Shown: positions 49,410-59,710, numbered from the stretch's first letter. The stretch is DNA of 64,000 bases from Spirogloea muscicola (GCA_009602725.1 WELB01000003.1:341832-405831), one strand, 5' to 3'. The notes: generated by a model not told the origin, from the sequence alone. Translations and numbers: made by a program.

Positions 49410-52213
49410 TGTAGAGAACCTCGCCCTACACACGCAGTAAGGGTGAGCAGTCCTTCTTGAGTTCGGCTGTAGGGGGTTAGGGACCAACCCACTACACAGG
49501 CAAAGCACTAGCGCATTGGCGCAGCGGAAGACAGGCACTGTGGCGCCGCCATCCGGCGGCGACTCCACCTCCTGGGCGCAGGCCGGCGCAGCAGGCCCCG
49601 CAGCGGAGTGCGGTGGCGCTCGCGGCGAGCAGCGGCAAGGCTGCTCCTGGGCTTCCCTTGGTCGAACTCCTCTCGAGCCTCAGCCCCAAGGCTCCTCGTG
49701 CTTCCCCGTGCCACCCCCCTCCAGGGAGAAAGGCGCGCGGGGCGCATGAAATGAAAAGGGAGGCCAATTCAAGCCAACACACAGTTCAAGCAGAGGCGAG
49801 TGCAAACTAAACAAGGCTACATAACATAGAGACCTAAACTAAGGTGCCTAAGGTGACATTAGTACCCACGGGAGAGCACAAACAAATCGGACAAGCTAAC
49901 TTGGGGAGCTGGAGCGCCGCCACGAAAGCCGGAGGCCCGACTTAGAGCGCGCCCTGCACGTTGATGAAGAGCGAAGGCTTGCGAGCGCAGCAAACAAAGC
50001 GAGAGCCGCATTCTGTAGTATGCAATTAAGGCCTGTGGAATGCTGGAGTGGCCCAAGCTGCCCCCCCCACTTTTACGACGCGCATCAACCAGCCGGGCCA
50101 GATGCTGGATCAGAGAGGACCATTTCAAGCCGTAGCCGCCGTAGATATCCATGGCACACGGGCAAAGATGGTCCCCTCGGGGATGGTCCTGGTAGTGCCG
50201 CTCCTTCTTGCGCTCCGCGCTGGACGTGGCCCAGCCAGACACGGTTGACGTGGGTGCGCCAGCCTTGTATGCGTCGATCAGTACCACGTCCAGGAGCAGA
50301 CGAGGCCCACCGCCCCGGGGGGTGGCGACCACGTCCAGACGCCGCACGTATGGCTTGCCGCGCCTGAAGGAGATTGGCATGATGCCGGACACCTCCATCG
50401 CCGGATGATACCCCGCCTCTCGCAAAATTCCAAACATTGTATCCCTGAGTAAGTCGTGGGAGGCAATGCGCTCACCCCCCTCAGCACACCTCAGCATGTG
50501 CGCGGCTAGGGCGAGCTTGTCATCGGCAATGTGGCCACACTCGCACTGGCGGATGCCAGCCAAGCAAGGGGGGGGGAGGCCGAGGTGGTGATGGAGCGCG
50601 GTACGAAACAGGTTGTCTGAGAGCCGAAGGGACTCGTATATCGGCAGAGCATTTAACCACTCCGACGCGCCTGGGGAGCTGATGGAGAGGAGCCGGGTGA
50701 GGCCACGTCCATCGTCCTTGAGCAGTCCCTGCAAGTCAGAGGCGGCCTGCACGTCCGCAGCGTGAGAGTAAAGGCCCTGCGCTTTCCTGTCAGAACAGCG
50801 TGCCCATGCCGCAAAATCTGCATGACCCTCTGCAAGCGTTGGTAAGCAGCGCGAGAGGTCACGTAGTGCTGCGGTTAGAGAAAGCTGGAAGGGCAGGTTC
50901 CCTGTTGCAACACCCGCTATGGCGGGTGCTAAAACAGCCTGGCCCCTCAGGATGAAGCGACTGGAGATGGTGGAGGCCACTTGGGCCCAGCAACCCAGGT
51001 GAGCTGCTTGGGACAGGCGAGCCAATGGACGGCACCCAAGGCCGCCTTTACTGATGGGTAGGGTACACTGTAGGATGGCCGCCGGCGTGGCGGATAGGTC
51101 GGGATGGTCCACCAGGCCATGAAGAGCCTGTTGGAGTCTGGAGTCCACGATAGAGTAGATGGCGTTTAGTGCAGTGGTGGGGGGCACAGTCCGCAACAGG
51201 TAAGTGGGACGCCGGTGTGTGGGGATGGCCACCGCAAGCTGCGCGTCCTGTAGGGAGGGGAGGGCCGGGAGGGTCCGGAGATAGTTCTCAAGGGTGGACT
51301 CCACAACTTGCTCCACATGCGCAGCAGCCCCCAACGGGGCTCCAAGCACCACCATGCCGAGTGGTGGGGTCTGGCACCCGGCCGGCAGCTTGCTGGAGGG
51401 AGGGATGCCGGCTGGAGACCAGGCTGAACACTTCTCGGGCCTGCTGAGGCCGAGGCTGTGAAGCTCGCGCTCCGACGTGCTGTAAGCGCTGGTGACTTCA
51501 GTTGGGGGTCCCACCAGGGCGGTGTCGTCGGCGTAGCTTGGGATTAGCACGGCAGGGTGGGCCTTCGCCGTATTACGCAGCGCACGTAGGTGTGCCAATG
51601 CAAAGAGGAACCCGCCCAAAGGGTCTCCCTGCCGGGTGCCTGTGCTGGATTGCAAGACCACCTGTGACGTGCCCGCTCCCCAGAGCAGTCGGGAGGGTGC
51701 TCCGTAGGAAGACCGGAAGAAAGGGATGAGGGAGGGAAAATGCGTGCGCAGCTCCTCGGCGATGACACCTCTGTCAACACTGTTAAATGCATTCTTCACG
51801 TCCACAGATAGAGCCATCCAATCGGGATTGCAGTCTAGGGCAACACGTAGACCATGAACCACTGTCTCCGCGCCCGCAGACAGCCCTGCGCCAAACTGGT
51901 GTGGAGAGAAGTGGAGCTGCGCCGCCTCTCTGTTCTGCTGGAATAGAATTTTTGAAACCAGTCGGGTAAGGACCCGCTCACACCTCCAGGAGTGTGAGCG
52001 GGTCGGCCCATGGCCCGCCTTGCGGCAGGCCAAAGATCTTCCCTTGAAGGGGCGGGTCCTAGCGAGGGGCATTTCTGGACGGGCGGGGCCCGTCTCTGGG
52101 CGGCCACTTCCCCGGCAAGCCAGCCCGCCACCTGGCTGGCCACTTGTCCCAAATGGCCGGTCATGTAATGCCAACAGAGCCATGTGGCTCAACCAAACGG
52201 CTGGTTCTTTACA
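49410..52213 (-). mobile_element. Ty3/Gypsy solo LTR, interrupted by a LINE
   Basis: Fossil. Ends TGTAG...TTACA, flanked by the 5-base direct repeat GCCAC on both sides. It matches, in two blocks (49410-49728 and about 51984-52213), the 533-base LTR at 63131-63663. A LINE sits between the blocks. No internal region is attached. Relics are fairly similar to each other, suggesting moderate age. Confidence 0.85.
49729..51983 (-). mobile_element. 5'-truncated LINE with long open RT-nuclease frame
   Basis: Inserted into the solo LTR. The minus strand is open from before 51983 to the stop at 49859 (about 700 LINE codons): RT palm (LSVDVKNAFNSVD, TGTRQGDPLGG, YADDTALVG), thumb, CECGHIADDKLALAAHMLRC finger, HDLLRDTMFGI, nuclease-like RRLDVV...LLLDVVLID, then a helical C-terminus (AYYRMRLSLCLLRSQAFALH). 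The RT finger region and the N-terminal zinc fingers are missing. The frame continues 5' into LTR sequence, so the first ~65 residues of the apparent ORF (from 52192) are not LINE protein. Candidate target-site repeats: CTCCAGGGAG (left) and CTCCAGGAG (right). No poly(A) at the 3' end. This is the best-preserved copy. Confidence 0.9.
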
Positions 52214-52702
52214 GCCACTATCTTACTTTGGAAGAGCTGTTTCTTCTTATTACATTTTCACAGCCCCGCCACTTTCAAACACTTATTACCCTTCTGCATG
52301 TATATTTTACAGTATCTAACATGGCTGGAAAGTCAATGCAGCAGTGAAGACTTGACAGATGCCTGCAGACTAGCCACCTCATCTGGCTGGAACCATTTGT
52401 CAGTGCGGCAGGAAAGGCTTGACAGATGCCTGGAGACAGTCTCCCAGGCTGACGACTGGGGACGTTGGTGTCTATGTATGTATATATAGAAACCCCCCCC
52501 GAGCTGATAACAGCTCAGTTTTGAAGCGTGACGATAGATAGCACGGTGCTGACGCTGGAAGAAGTGGCTCTCCCAATGGGGGCAAGGGCTGTGAGAAGCC
52601 AGCCCGAAAAGAATTGACAAGGTTCGAAGGGGCCAAACTACGAGCTAAGCAGCGACTGCGGGGCCTGAAGAGGCTATGGCAGAACGGGGGAGGATGGACC
52701 AC
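52214..52702. other. Repeat-derived, no gene
   Basis: Contains the GGCTGGCTTCTCACAGCC hairpin-like module (minus strand, 52555-52620) shared with 36976-37044, and a short internal duplication of CTTGACAGATGCCTG-G-type units at about 52350-52440. Confidence 0.55.
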
Positions 52703-53400
52703 TCAGTAGTTACAAGTAAGGAGCCTCACATCCGACAGACTAGCTGCCGGAAAACTATCTCCCTGACGAAAGCCGGAGGCCGCAGCGAGAGCACGGCCAG
52801 CACGCAGATGCAAGGCGTGGGCCATGGACCGCAGGAGGGAGACGGACAAGCGCATACGATATACCTGAGCCCACGAGCCGGCGGCGTTGAAGTCAGCCGG
52901 CTCACCGCGCCTGCGGGACACAGCGCGCCGTGCAAGCCTGGCCAACACGTCGAGCCAGTGGGATCCGAGAGCCCCGTGCACGTCCACAGCTAGGGGGACG
53001 AACTCATCGGCAGCCGGGTGGTCGGCGTGTTTGGCCGCCTTGCTGCGAGCGGCCTTCGCCGCAGCGTGGCCGGCCCGCGAGGCAGAAAGCCCGGGGTTGG
53101 AGCGGTCGACCACATCTGTGGTGACCACATCGGCAATATGCGCCCGCCACCGCCCGTCGTGGACGCCACCGGGTCGACGCGGCGCGTGTGGAGTCCGTCG
53201 GCCCTTTGGAGGATGGGCATGACAGATGTATTCTCCATCGCAACTGTGAATCCGGCCTCCTGGAAGATGCCGAACATTGCGTCGCGGAGGAGGTCATGAG
53301 CAGCTGTGCTGGAAGGGCGTGGGGAGGTGGCAGCAGTGCATTCTTTGATGGCAACCGCAGTGTTCGTTGGTGTTGACGTGGACATTAGACCGCTCATACA
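52703..53400 (-). mobile_element. LINE 3' fragment
   Basis: Minus strand: AAHDLLRDAMFGIFQEAGF, MENTSVMPIL, HTRRVDPVAS, a disrupted nuclease-like core, KHADHPAADEFVPLAVDVHG, GSHWLDVLARLARRAVS, RAGRALAAASGF, stop at 52703. Same subfamily as fragment B at 36.5 kb. It shows at least one frame break in the nuclease-like part. Confidence 0.85.
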
Positions 53401-53559
53401 GCCCGTTGGTGGTAGACCGTCACGTTATTGACGGGGGTATGACGAGGACCGGCAAGAGGGCGGTGGCGGCCGACTGATGGGTTAGATTGTGGGTGGTAGA
53501 CCGTTTAAAGCCATCGACAGGTCGTGGCGGGTCGTGGACGGGGTACAGCCGGTGCCGAC

Positions 53560-54030
53560 ATTTCCACACAGCATGTCTTGCTCCAGCAGACCATGCCATG
53601 ACAACGCCTTTCATGACGCTACCAGAAACACACCCTTAATTTTGAAATTTGGTCGGCATCGCCGATCACCTTTGCAGGTGGGGACGCCTGAGCGCGTTCT
53701 GGCCGCAGAAAGCTTCATCGGTAACCTCCTGGAGCATCAGTGGAGGGCTAAGCAGATTATGACAATTGCTCAGAACCGGCAAGAGCAGTATGCTGATTGC
53801 CGTCGTCGGGATGTGTCATTCGACGTGGGTGCCCAAGTTTTGATGAGCACTAAGATGCGGGCTGTTCGTTCGCACAAGCTGCTGCCGAAGTGGGTTCAGA
53901 CCCTTTCGTGTAATGCGCCTGGTTGGCAAGGTCGCATATAAGCTTGACACACCGGTACAATAGAATACCCACAAGGGTTTCCATGTCTCAACTTGAGCTG
54001 AGACACGTTGAAAGTGGTGAGCTGGCCCGC
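53560..54030 (+). mobile_element. Ty3/Gypsy integrase C-terminal remnant
   Basis: Fossil. Plus-strand text of the type HDATRNTPLILKFGRHRRSP, followed by a coiled segment and VGAQVLMSTKM, matches the C-terminal part of chromovirus integrase (target-capsule region before the chromodomain). No LTRs are attached on either side. Broken; only this part of pol remains. Confidence 0.75.
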
Positions 54031-54037
54031 ACAACTT

Positions 54038-54150
54038 TACTTGGCCTCTTCCCCTGGAGCAGCGGCGTGGCTCATGGCCCTTCCCATCTCCGACGCCCTC
54101 AGGCTCCTGATCGGCACTACGGCTTTCCGTAGTGCCGATCCACCGGCTCC
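54038..54150 (+). mobile_element. Short LINE scrap ending in a hairpin
   Basis: Reads ASSPGAAAWLMALPISDALR, the segment that precedes the CxC finger in the LINE family. It then runs into a perfect 14-bp inverted repeat (54109-54122 and 54127-54140, 4-base loop) that other copies lack. Confidence 0.7.
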
Positions 54151-54275
54151 TCTGTGACGTTCCCCCCGTTCAAGCGAGCCAACGGTGCCGGTAACCTTAC
54201 ATGATCGTATTGTATTTGGGAGTTCCAAACGATACGGGTAAATTCGGTGCACTATACGTGTAGCAAAGTGTGGGC

Positions 54276-54480
54276 TGAGACCCTGGGCACGTGCGGCACG
54301 CGCCACGTGCGGCACGCGCGGCTCGCGCCCCGCGGCACGCACTGCACGCGCCACGTGCAGCGCTCGCCACGCGCAGCACCCGCCACGCGACTCGCCTTCC
54401 CATCCGTCAGGCTCGTGCCACGAGCAGCACGCGCCACGCGGCACGCGCTGCATGCGCTACGCGCGGCACGCGCCAGTCCC
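54276..54480. repeat. CACGCG/GCACGTG-rich degenerate tandem array
   Basis: Irregular repetition of GGCACGCGCCACGTGC-like units over about 200 bases. Any translation is an artefact of the repeat (Arg/Ala/His periodicity on all frames). Confidence 0.8.
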
Positions 54481-54936
54481 CGAGATTCGTATTCCTGTAT
54501 CCCCATTCGTCAGGCCCGCCCCTCCAGGGGATGACCTTGAGGGCTACCCTCGTCACACCCTCTGGGGAGGGGCTGCAGGAGAAACGCTACAAGATTTGCG
54601 TTTCCCCTGCAAGTAGTGGGCCGAGGCCAGACTCCTCGGTATCCCCAACATCGATACCGGCAACAAACAATCCAATTGATAGAGCAGTCAACAACGTCAC
54701 AGTCCAACATTTTAGCCGACCACCTCAATGTCGTCGACGAAGTTTACAGAAGACAGTACGTCGATTTTTGTTGCACGCCGCATGGCTTGGGTGTACCCGC
54801 AGAACGACAGCAATGGATGCTTGTGCATTTCTTGGTGTGCAAGCCACCCCACCGGCCCTCTTACAAAATGCTCCTACCGCCCTAGACACCGTTTCTACGG
54901 CACTGGTGGTAGATCCACGTGGCGGGCCGCTGAACT
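54481..54936. other. Unassigned stretch, no gene called
   Basis: Open frames of 70-240 codons exist on the plus strand but show no family I recognise, and no clear bacterial or algal signature. It may be repeat-derived. Confidence 0.3.
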
Positions 54937-55494
54937 TCACCTGGAGCCTGTGTCCCCTACGCCTTTGGCTACGCTACCACAATCAAGCTTCAAATGGTCA
55001 CAACGCGTCAGCGTTGTGACCAAATCCTTACAATCTTCGTTGGTGTCTAGCCAAGAAGCGTCCACCTTGCGAATTATCTCCAATAGGCGATCGGCAAGTT
55101 TGGTGCTCTCGCTGACGAACAGATCCAGCTTAATGGTGGTGGGATCAACGATGTAATCCTCAATTTCAGTTTCAGTACCTAGAAAGTAGCTGAGCTCCAC
55201 ACTCTCGCCCGCCGGAACGAACGCGAAAACATGCTCGCTGTTGCGCAGCGCCACCGTCTCGGTGTCGCCCCCAATAATCCATGGGAGTTTGCGCAACCAT
55301 TGATCTACCAGACGAACAATAGGGTCAGAGTATTCGCCGCAGGCATCTTTGCCGTCAAAACGGACGACGATGCGGCCCTCGAAGAGACTGATATCGGCTA
55401 GTTCGCCGCGATACGTATCGATCTCTTGCAGAAACGACGCGGCATCCAGTGTACTGTCACCGGCGTCAAGATTAAAGTCGAGCGCGAACTTCAT
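54937..55494 (-). CDS. Bacterial-type hypothetical protein, 185 aa
   Basis: Uninterrupted minus-strand ORF with no intron, from ATG 55494. Balanced composition (MKFALDFNLDAGDSTLDAAS, VDQWLRKLPWIIGGDTETVA, IEDYIVDPTTIKLDLFV) of a soluble acidic protein; no family recognised. It marks the left edge of the bacterial-type block: nothing of this kind occurs before 54.9 kb. No strong Shine-Dalgarno is seen (only GGAAG about 19 bases upstream). Confidence 0.6.
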   Translation of the reverse strand: MKFALDFNLDAGDSTLDAASFLQEIDTYRGELADISLFEGRIVVRFDGKDACGEYSDPIVRLVDQWLRKLPWIIGGDTETVALRNSEHVFAFVPAGESVELSYFLGTETEIEDYIVDPTTIKLDLFVSESTKLADRLLEIIRKVDASWLDTNEDCKDLVTTLTRCDHLKLDCGSVAKGVGDTGSR

Positions 55495-55570
55495 CGGTGT
55501 GGTTGTGGTTCTTCCAACTTTTTATGCATCCAAATTACAAAAAAACGAGCCGTTAGGCCAGCGATGACCT

Positions 55571-55747
55571 TTACTGCACCGTTTTGGCCGTCGACGTCAA
55601 CCCTCGTCTGTCTTTAACCTCAAGCGCTGGGTCATTTTGCCTCAAGTACAAGCTTTTGAGGCGCGCCAGGGCTGTCTCCAATCGTTTCACCCAAACTTCT
55701 GCTGTTGTCGTTTTTTTGCCAACGGCGAGAGCTTTCTCATAAACCAT
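55571..55747 (-). CDS. Small bacterial-type ORF, 58 aa
   Basis: Open from ATG 55747 to the stop at 55571 (VYEKALAVGKKTTTAEVWVK, LETALARLKSLYLRQND). Helical, charged. Function unknown; whether it is a real gene is uncertain. The start overlaps the divergent ORF at 55746. Confidence 0.3.
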   Translation of the reverse strand: MVYEKALAVGKKTTTAEVWVKRLETALARLKSLYLRQNDPALEVKDRRGLTSTAKTVQ

Positions 55748-56189
55748 GATGGTCACGCTGTTGCAGAGGGAGCATATTGAGCGTGCATCGGAAGACTTTT
55801 GGCAGAGTATCAGGGCCGCTGGGGGCCGGCTGATGGCTGTGGGTCCTGGGGCTGTTCTTGTGGACAGAACATCGATCCCAGGCCGCGATGGAATGGTAGT
55901 GCGGCGCCTGGGAGCAGCTGCGGATCTGGACGCCACCGATGTGGGCGCGGTCAGCCTTGTCGGAACGGGGCTGTTGCGGCAGGCGATGTTCGATGTGCGC
56001 CGTTTTTTGCGGGGAGCTTTACATTTTGGTACGGACCCCTTGCTAACGAGCGTTGTGCCAGTGGCAGATGTTGACACGCTGGTGTGCGCTCTGCATGCAC
56101 ACTTTATTATGGCGTCATTTCGATCTTCAGGTTGCGCCAGCTCTCTCCGCCATAAGCTATTTCTGCCGCACGCCAATCACATGCAGTAA
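55746..56189 (+). CDS. Bacterial-type hypothetical protein, ~147 aa
   Basis: Intronless ORF starting MMVTLLQREHIERASEDFWQ, with regular alpha/beta-like composition (GGRLMAVGPGAVLVDRTSIP; MFDVRRFLRGALHFGTD). No family recognised. The last ~25 residues are less convincing and overlap a minus-strand frame, so the 3' end may be truncated. Confidence 0.5.
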   Translation: MMVTLLQREHIERASEDFWQSIRAAGGRLMAVGPGAVLVDRTSIPGRDGMVVRRLGAAADLDATDVGAVSLVGTGLLRQAMFDVRRFLRGALHFGTDPLLTSVVPVADVDTLVCALHAHFIMASFRSSGCASSLRHKLFLPHANHMQ

Positions 56190-56480
56190 AAAAATTGGTG
56201 TATTTGTTGTACAAAGTGCTTAGTTTGGCGTGTAACTCAGCGTCGGTGTTGTTGTGCAACGATACAACGTCGTTATTGCTGTTGGGGTCTTAAAGATGCA
56301 GTGTGTGCCCTACACCCATATAGCCCAGAGTCACCTGCCCGCGCATTCCATCGGCTAGTTGCGCCACGGCCGCTGCCGGTCCGTAACCAAAGGGTTCAGC
56401 ATTGAGTATAAGTTGCGGTCTATAAACCAGGTCGACAAACCATACAGCCGACGTCCCAATAAGGTAAGCTGCTCTTGCAT
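56110..56480 (-). pseudogene. Bacterial-type hypothetical, interrupted
   Basis: Minus-strand translation GTSAVWFVDLVYRPQLILNA, FGYGPAAAVAQLADGMRGQV, VGHTLHL, then an in-frame TAA, then NDVVSLHNNTDAELHAKLST and YGGESWRNLKI in the same frame. Reads like one protein with a single stop. No family recognised. Confidence 0.4.
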
Positions 56481-56519
56481 CTGTCTAGCACTTTGATTGG
56501 CGCCCCAAACGCCCTCCCA

Positions 56520-56850
56520 CCGATTGCTTTAGCCGCTTGGCCTGCAACTGTTGTTCAAGGTGGGCTTGGCCTTGAGCTTGTTCAGCGGCCGGCAGCTGCG
56601 CAATAGCTATGGTGCGCGCCTGATCGAGGTCGCTGAGATCAGGACGCGGAAAATTCAATGCGGCCCACAACAGCACCGACAGAGCCAAGATAACCGTGCC
56701 GGTCTCCTGAACAAATACTTTGCAGCGTTCAAACACATTGAGCAACACGGCACGGGGCTCCGGCAGGTGATAAATCGGCATATCCAGCAGCAGTGGCGGG
56801 AGAGATGAGCGCAGCAGCGTGCGTTCGAGCAGCCACGCCGTGCCCAGGGC
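56520..56850 (-). pseudogene. feoB: FeoB (ferrous iron transporter) C-terminal fragment
   Basis: Minus strand: LLERTLLRSSLPPLLLDMPI, YHLPEPRAVLLNVFERCKVF, VQETGTVILALSVLLWAALN. The DMPxYHLP...W/FERxKxFVxxxGT membrane segment is typical of the FeoB permease core in bacterial inner membranes. The GTPase domain and most membrane helices are absent, so this is a remnant. Confidence 0.75.
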
Positions 56851-56891
56851 GGCCATAAAATGGCACCCGCGGCTACCTGTTTGCTAAAAAT

Positions 56892-57776
56892 GTGTATAAA
56901 AGCCCCCTTAAACATCCGGTTGCCCGTACCCTCGACAAAATCCATGCGGGTTTAAGCGAGCCCGAACGCAGCTTGGCCAACGACGTGCTGCTGCGCGGCG
57001 AAGCGGAGCGCTTGCCTGAACAGTACAAACGCATCACGTTCCAGCTCGCACCGGAAAAAGCGACCCGCTTGACAGTGGCCTTAAGCAGCTTCTTGCAGCA
57101 AAGGGGCGACCTGCCCACTCTGTTACGCAGCTTTTTAACCATTGACGACGCGAACTTTGCAGATCGTTACACGTTTTACGACGTCGTTGCGCCGATGATA
57201 CGGCTGTACACCGTGCGCATCCCTGACACCATGACGCTCACTGCGATAACTCATGGCGGCTACACCAAAAGCGTCAAAGTGCGTGTGTGGGGCACCTTTC
57301 AATTCGCTGGGCTGGATCGCTCACCGCTCTCCGGTATGCAAAACCTGATGGACCTGGTAACATTTAGGGAGCTGTACGGCGCCAGCGATCCGGAGCAGCA
57401 GCAAGAGCTGGCAGCCCTGCGCCGCACCGTTGAAGTGCAGGACATCAACCGGAATGACGCAGAAGCGCAGATGTTCACCGATACAAAAACCGTCCGAGCA
57501 CAACGGACCCGGGCTGGCGGGCCGGTGCAATTTTCGTCTGGGACGTTTGCCGAGGTCAAAAAGCTGCGCAATCGCGGCCAAGAAACCTTCGATTTGGACG
57601 AATTGGCCAATGGCCTGGCGCTCAACGCCGCCGTGCTGCTTAAAGATCCAACCCGCATCGCCGCAACGCATGCACACCTGCAGGGGTTAGCAGCAAAGGC
57701 GGGGCTTGCTCTGCAAGTTGTAGACTGGAAATCTGCCGCAGGCCTTATTAGCCGTTTTGTCACCGTTGTGGCGTAG
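56892..57776 (+). pseudogene. FtsX/MacB-type ABC permease, periplasmic part only
   Basis: 294-codon intronless ORF. The middle (LYTVRIPDTMTLTAITHGGY, VKVRVWGTFQFAGLDRSPLS, NLMDLVTFRELYG) resembles the MacB/LolC-like periplasmic domain of FtsX-family permeases from Gram-negative bacteria. The final FISRFVTVVA-like end is where the next membrane helix should begin, but the frame stops there and the three C-terminal helices are missing; the N-terminal helix is not obvious either. Family assignment is moderate. Confidence 0.55.
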
Positions 57777-58245
57777 CCTTCAAGCGTTTAACAATTCTTG
57801 TTTGTAAGCTTGCAAAATTATCCTGTCCTTTTTCTGTCTTCATTAAAGGCTTTGACTCGCGAGCCATACGATAGTGGACCATATAGTCAATGGAATCTTC
57901 AACCCAACATCCTGCAATTTCATCTAACTTACTTACATCACTTCTGAGATGGTCCTGGTGACTACCACACAGTGAGCCTAGCCATCCAAGGGGCCAGCAA
58001 AGGACTATAGATAGCCCCGCTCCACCAGCTGTTGCAACGAATATTGTTCCGCCTGTAGCAATTATAAGCCCCGAAACAACTCCTCCAAGCAATAGGCTCG
58101 TTATGATCCCGACGCAACGACCTGCACCCTTACATACAATTACATTACCTGAAGCCGTAGGAGTTAATGCCTGGTATGTGGAAGGCCTCGATATTGCCAC
58201 ATGGTTTGTGCTAGGATTTGAGCGCGTGTTACCCATTGTAATCAT
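57760..58245 (-). CDS. Small membrane protein, bacterial type, 161 aa
   Basis: Intronless, apparently complete ORF. A polar N-terminus (NTRSNPSTNHVAISRPSTYQ), two adjacent glycine-rich membrane segments (GIITSLLLGGVVSGLIIATG; TIFVATAGGAGLSIVLCWPL), then a charged soluble tail. The layout recalls small effector-like membrane proteins of intracellular Gammaproteobacteria, but no homologue is recognised. Confidence 0.5.
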   Translation of the reverse strand: MITMGNTRSNPSTNHVAISRPSTYQALTPTASGNVIVCKGAGRCVGIITSLLLGGVVSGLIIATGGTIFVATAGGAGLSIVLCWPLGWLGSLCGSHQDHLRSDVSKLDEIAGCWVEDSIDYMVHYRMARESKPLMKTEKGQDNFASLQTRIVKRLKATPQR

Positions 58246-58315
58246 TCGCGATTATGAGCTGGGGACTGGATGTATGCTCAATTTATTGGCGGACCTCTTT
58301 GTCATGATCTATTGT

Positions 58316-59151
58316 CTAGGGCTGCAGACCGTTATCAGCACTACATAAACGATCCGCAAATAGCTGGTCTTTCATAAGCCTGTGCATGTAATCCAAAACT
58401 CTATACATGCATTTAATGCACGACATAGCATAGTCATCACTTTCTTGGGCTATAATTCCGATCGTTTTGTATTTGTACGGGTGTGCTGACCCCATCCTTT
58501 TACGCAATAGGCGCCGAACAGCCGTGCTGTTATCGCAAGGCCCAAAAATACTACCGTCATTAGGGGCAAAGGCGCTGCCAAAGAACCAACGAAGTTCGTG
58601 TATTGTTTGCGGTCCAAAACAACGATACTGATAAATATGTTATAGATCTGAGGTAAAAGAAGCCAGGTGCGTAATACCTACATTTTCAAGCAAGATATTC
58701 TTAGCTTATTTGAATCAACAGCGCGCCACCAGTAAATCATGGTTTCTGGGAAAGTCAGCGTACATGCCATAATATCCAAACCTGGTGATAGCATAGAACA
58801 ATACGTGCGCTTTTCAGACCACCATGCGCGCAGTTCTCGTGAGGACTCTGCGGCAAACAAGTCATCACCTTTACATTCTGCGTCCCATCGGAAAATATTC
58901 GTAAACCAGGAGTATATTGGTTTACGAGAGGATACTAATGATAACCCTCTAAAAGATTTTGCATAGCGGGATACAATAAGATATAAGGCTGCTATTCCCG
59001 TGCCCGCTACCGCTGCAGATTTATTAAAAGGTGGCAGACAACCAGCAGTAATCACTCCAAGCCCAGCCGCCATCAGGCCGTCCCACAACACATCCATTAA
59101 ACTATCATTTATTACCGAAGATATCAAATATTTTGGCATCACTTTACGCAT
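58316..59151 (-). pseudogene. Multi-pass membrane protein, bacterial type, interrupted
   Basis: From ATG 59151: KYLISSVINDSLMDVLWDGL, membrane segments (GLMAAGLGVITAGCLPPF; AVAGTGIAALYLIVSRYAKS; LDIMACTLTFPETMIYWWRA), then TAG at about 58678. The same frame goes on with further hydrophobic sequence (YNIFISIVVLDRKQYTNF; PLPLMTVVFLGLAITARLFG), and a neighbouring frame continues to 58316. One degraded gene with at least two breaks is the simplest reading. AT-richer than its surroundings. Confidence 0.45.
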
Positions 59152-59392
59152 TACTATCGTGACGCTAAATACATAAACAAAGTCACTCTTTCCTTCTGGC
59201 CGGCGGGCACAGCATGTCTGAGGGTTTTTCTACTTCACTTTTCCTATTAGCCATCAACATGGGACATAGCCGGCAAAAGTTGAAGCTGCTGGTTGACAAA
59301 CTGTTGGATTCCGAACTCAAGATTATGGCGTACTCTAAACTCTTCGTTGTGCTCGTCTACTTACTGATATTCGTGACTATGTCCACCTCACG

Positions 59393-59710
59393 CGTTCATA
59401 GTCGCAGGCTATCAAGGCGTCAGCCGCGGACGGGAGGTAACCACCCTCGGCCGTGGCGGCTCAGATACAACGGCGGTGGCGCTAGCGGCTGCCCTAGGTG
59501 CGGCTGCATGCGAAATATATTCAGACGTAGACGGTATCTACACCGCCGATCCGAATGTTTGTCCACAGGCACAACGGTTACCCCAGGTGCCCTACGCCTT
59601 GATGCATGCCATGGCAGGCGCCGGAGCCAAAGTGCTCAATGTCGATGCCGTCGAGTTGCGCGGCGCGCGGGAGTGGATATCGTCGCTCAGAAAACGGCGG
59701 ATGCCAGCAG
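59393..59710 (+). pseudogene. lysC: Aspartate kinase fragment
   Basis: [60 protein letters not shown], then [14 protein letters not shown]. The [19 protein letters not shown] and [10 protein letters not shown] blocks are diagnostic of the aspartokinase catalytic domain (lysine/threonine pathway). Both the N-terminal start and the regulatory ACT domains are missing. Upstream sequence from 59214 is in another frame and unrelated in appearance. Confidence 0.85.

Noticed and set aside
54276-54540. Arg/Ala/His-rich ORFs
   Set aside because: Open in several frames because the tandem array lacks stops.
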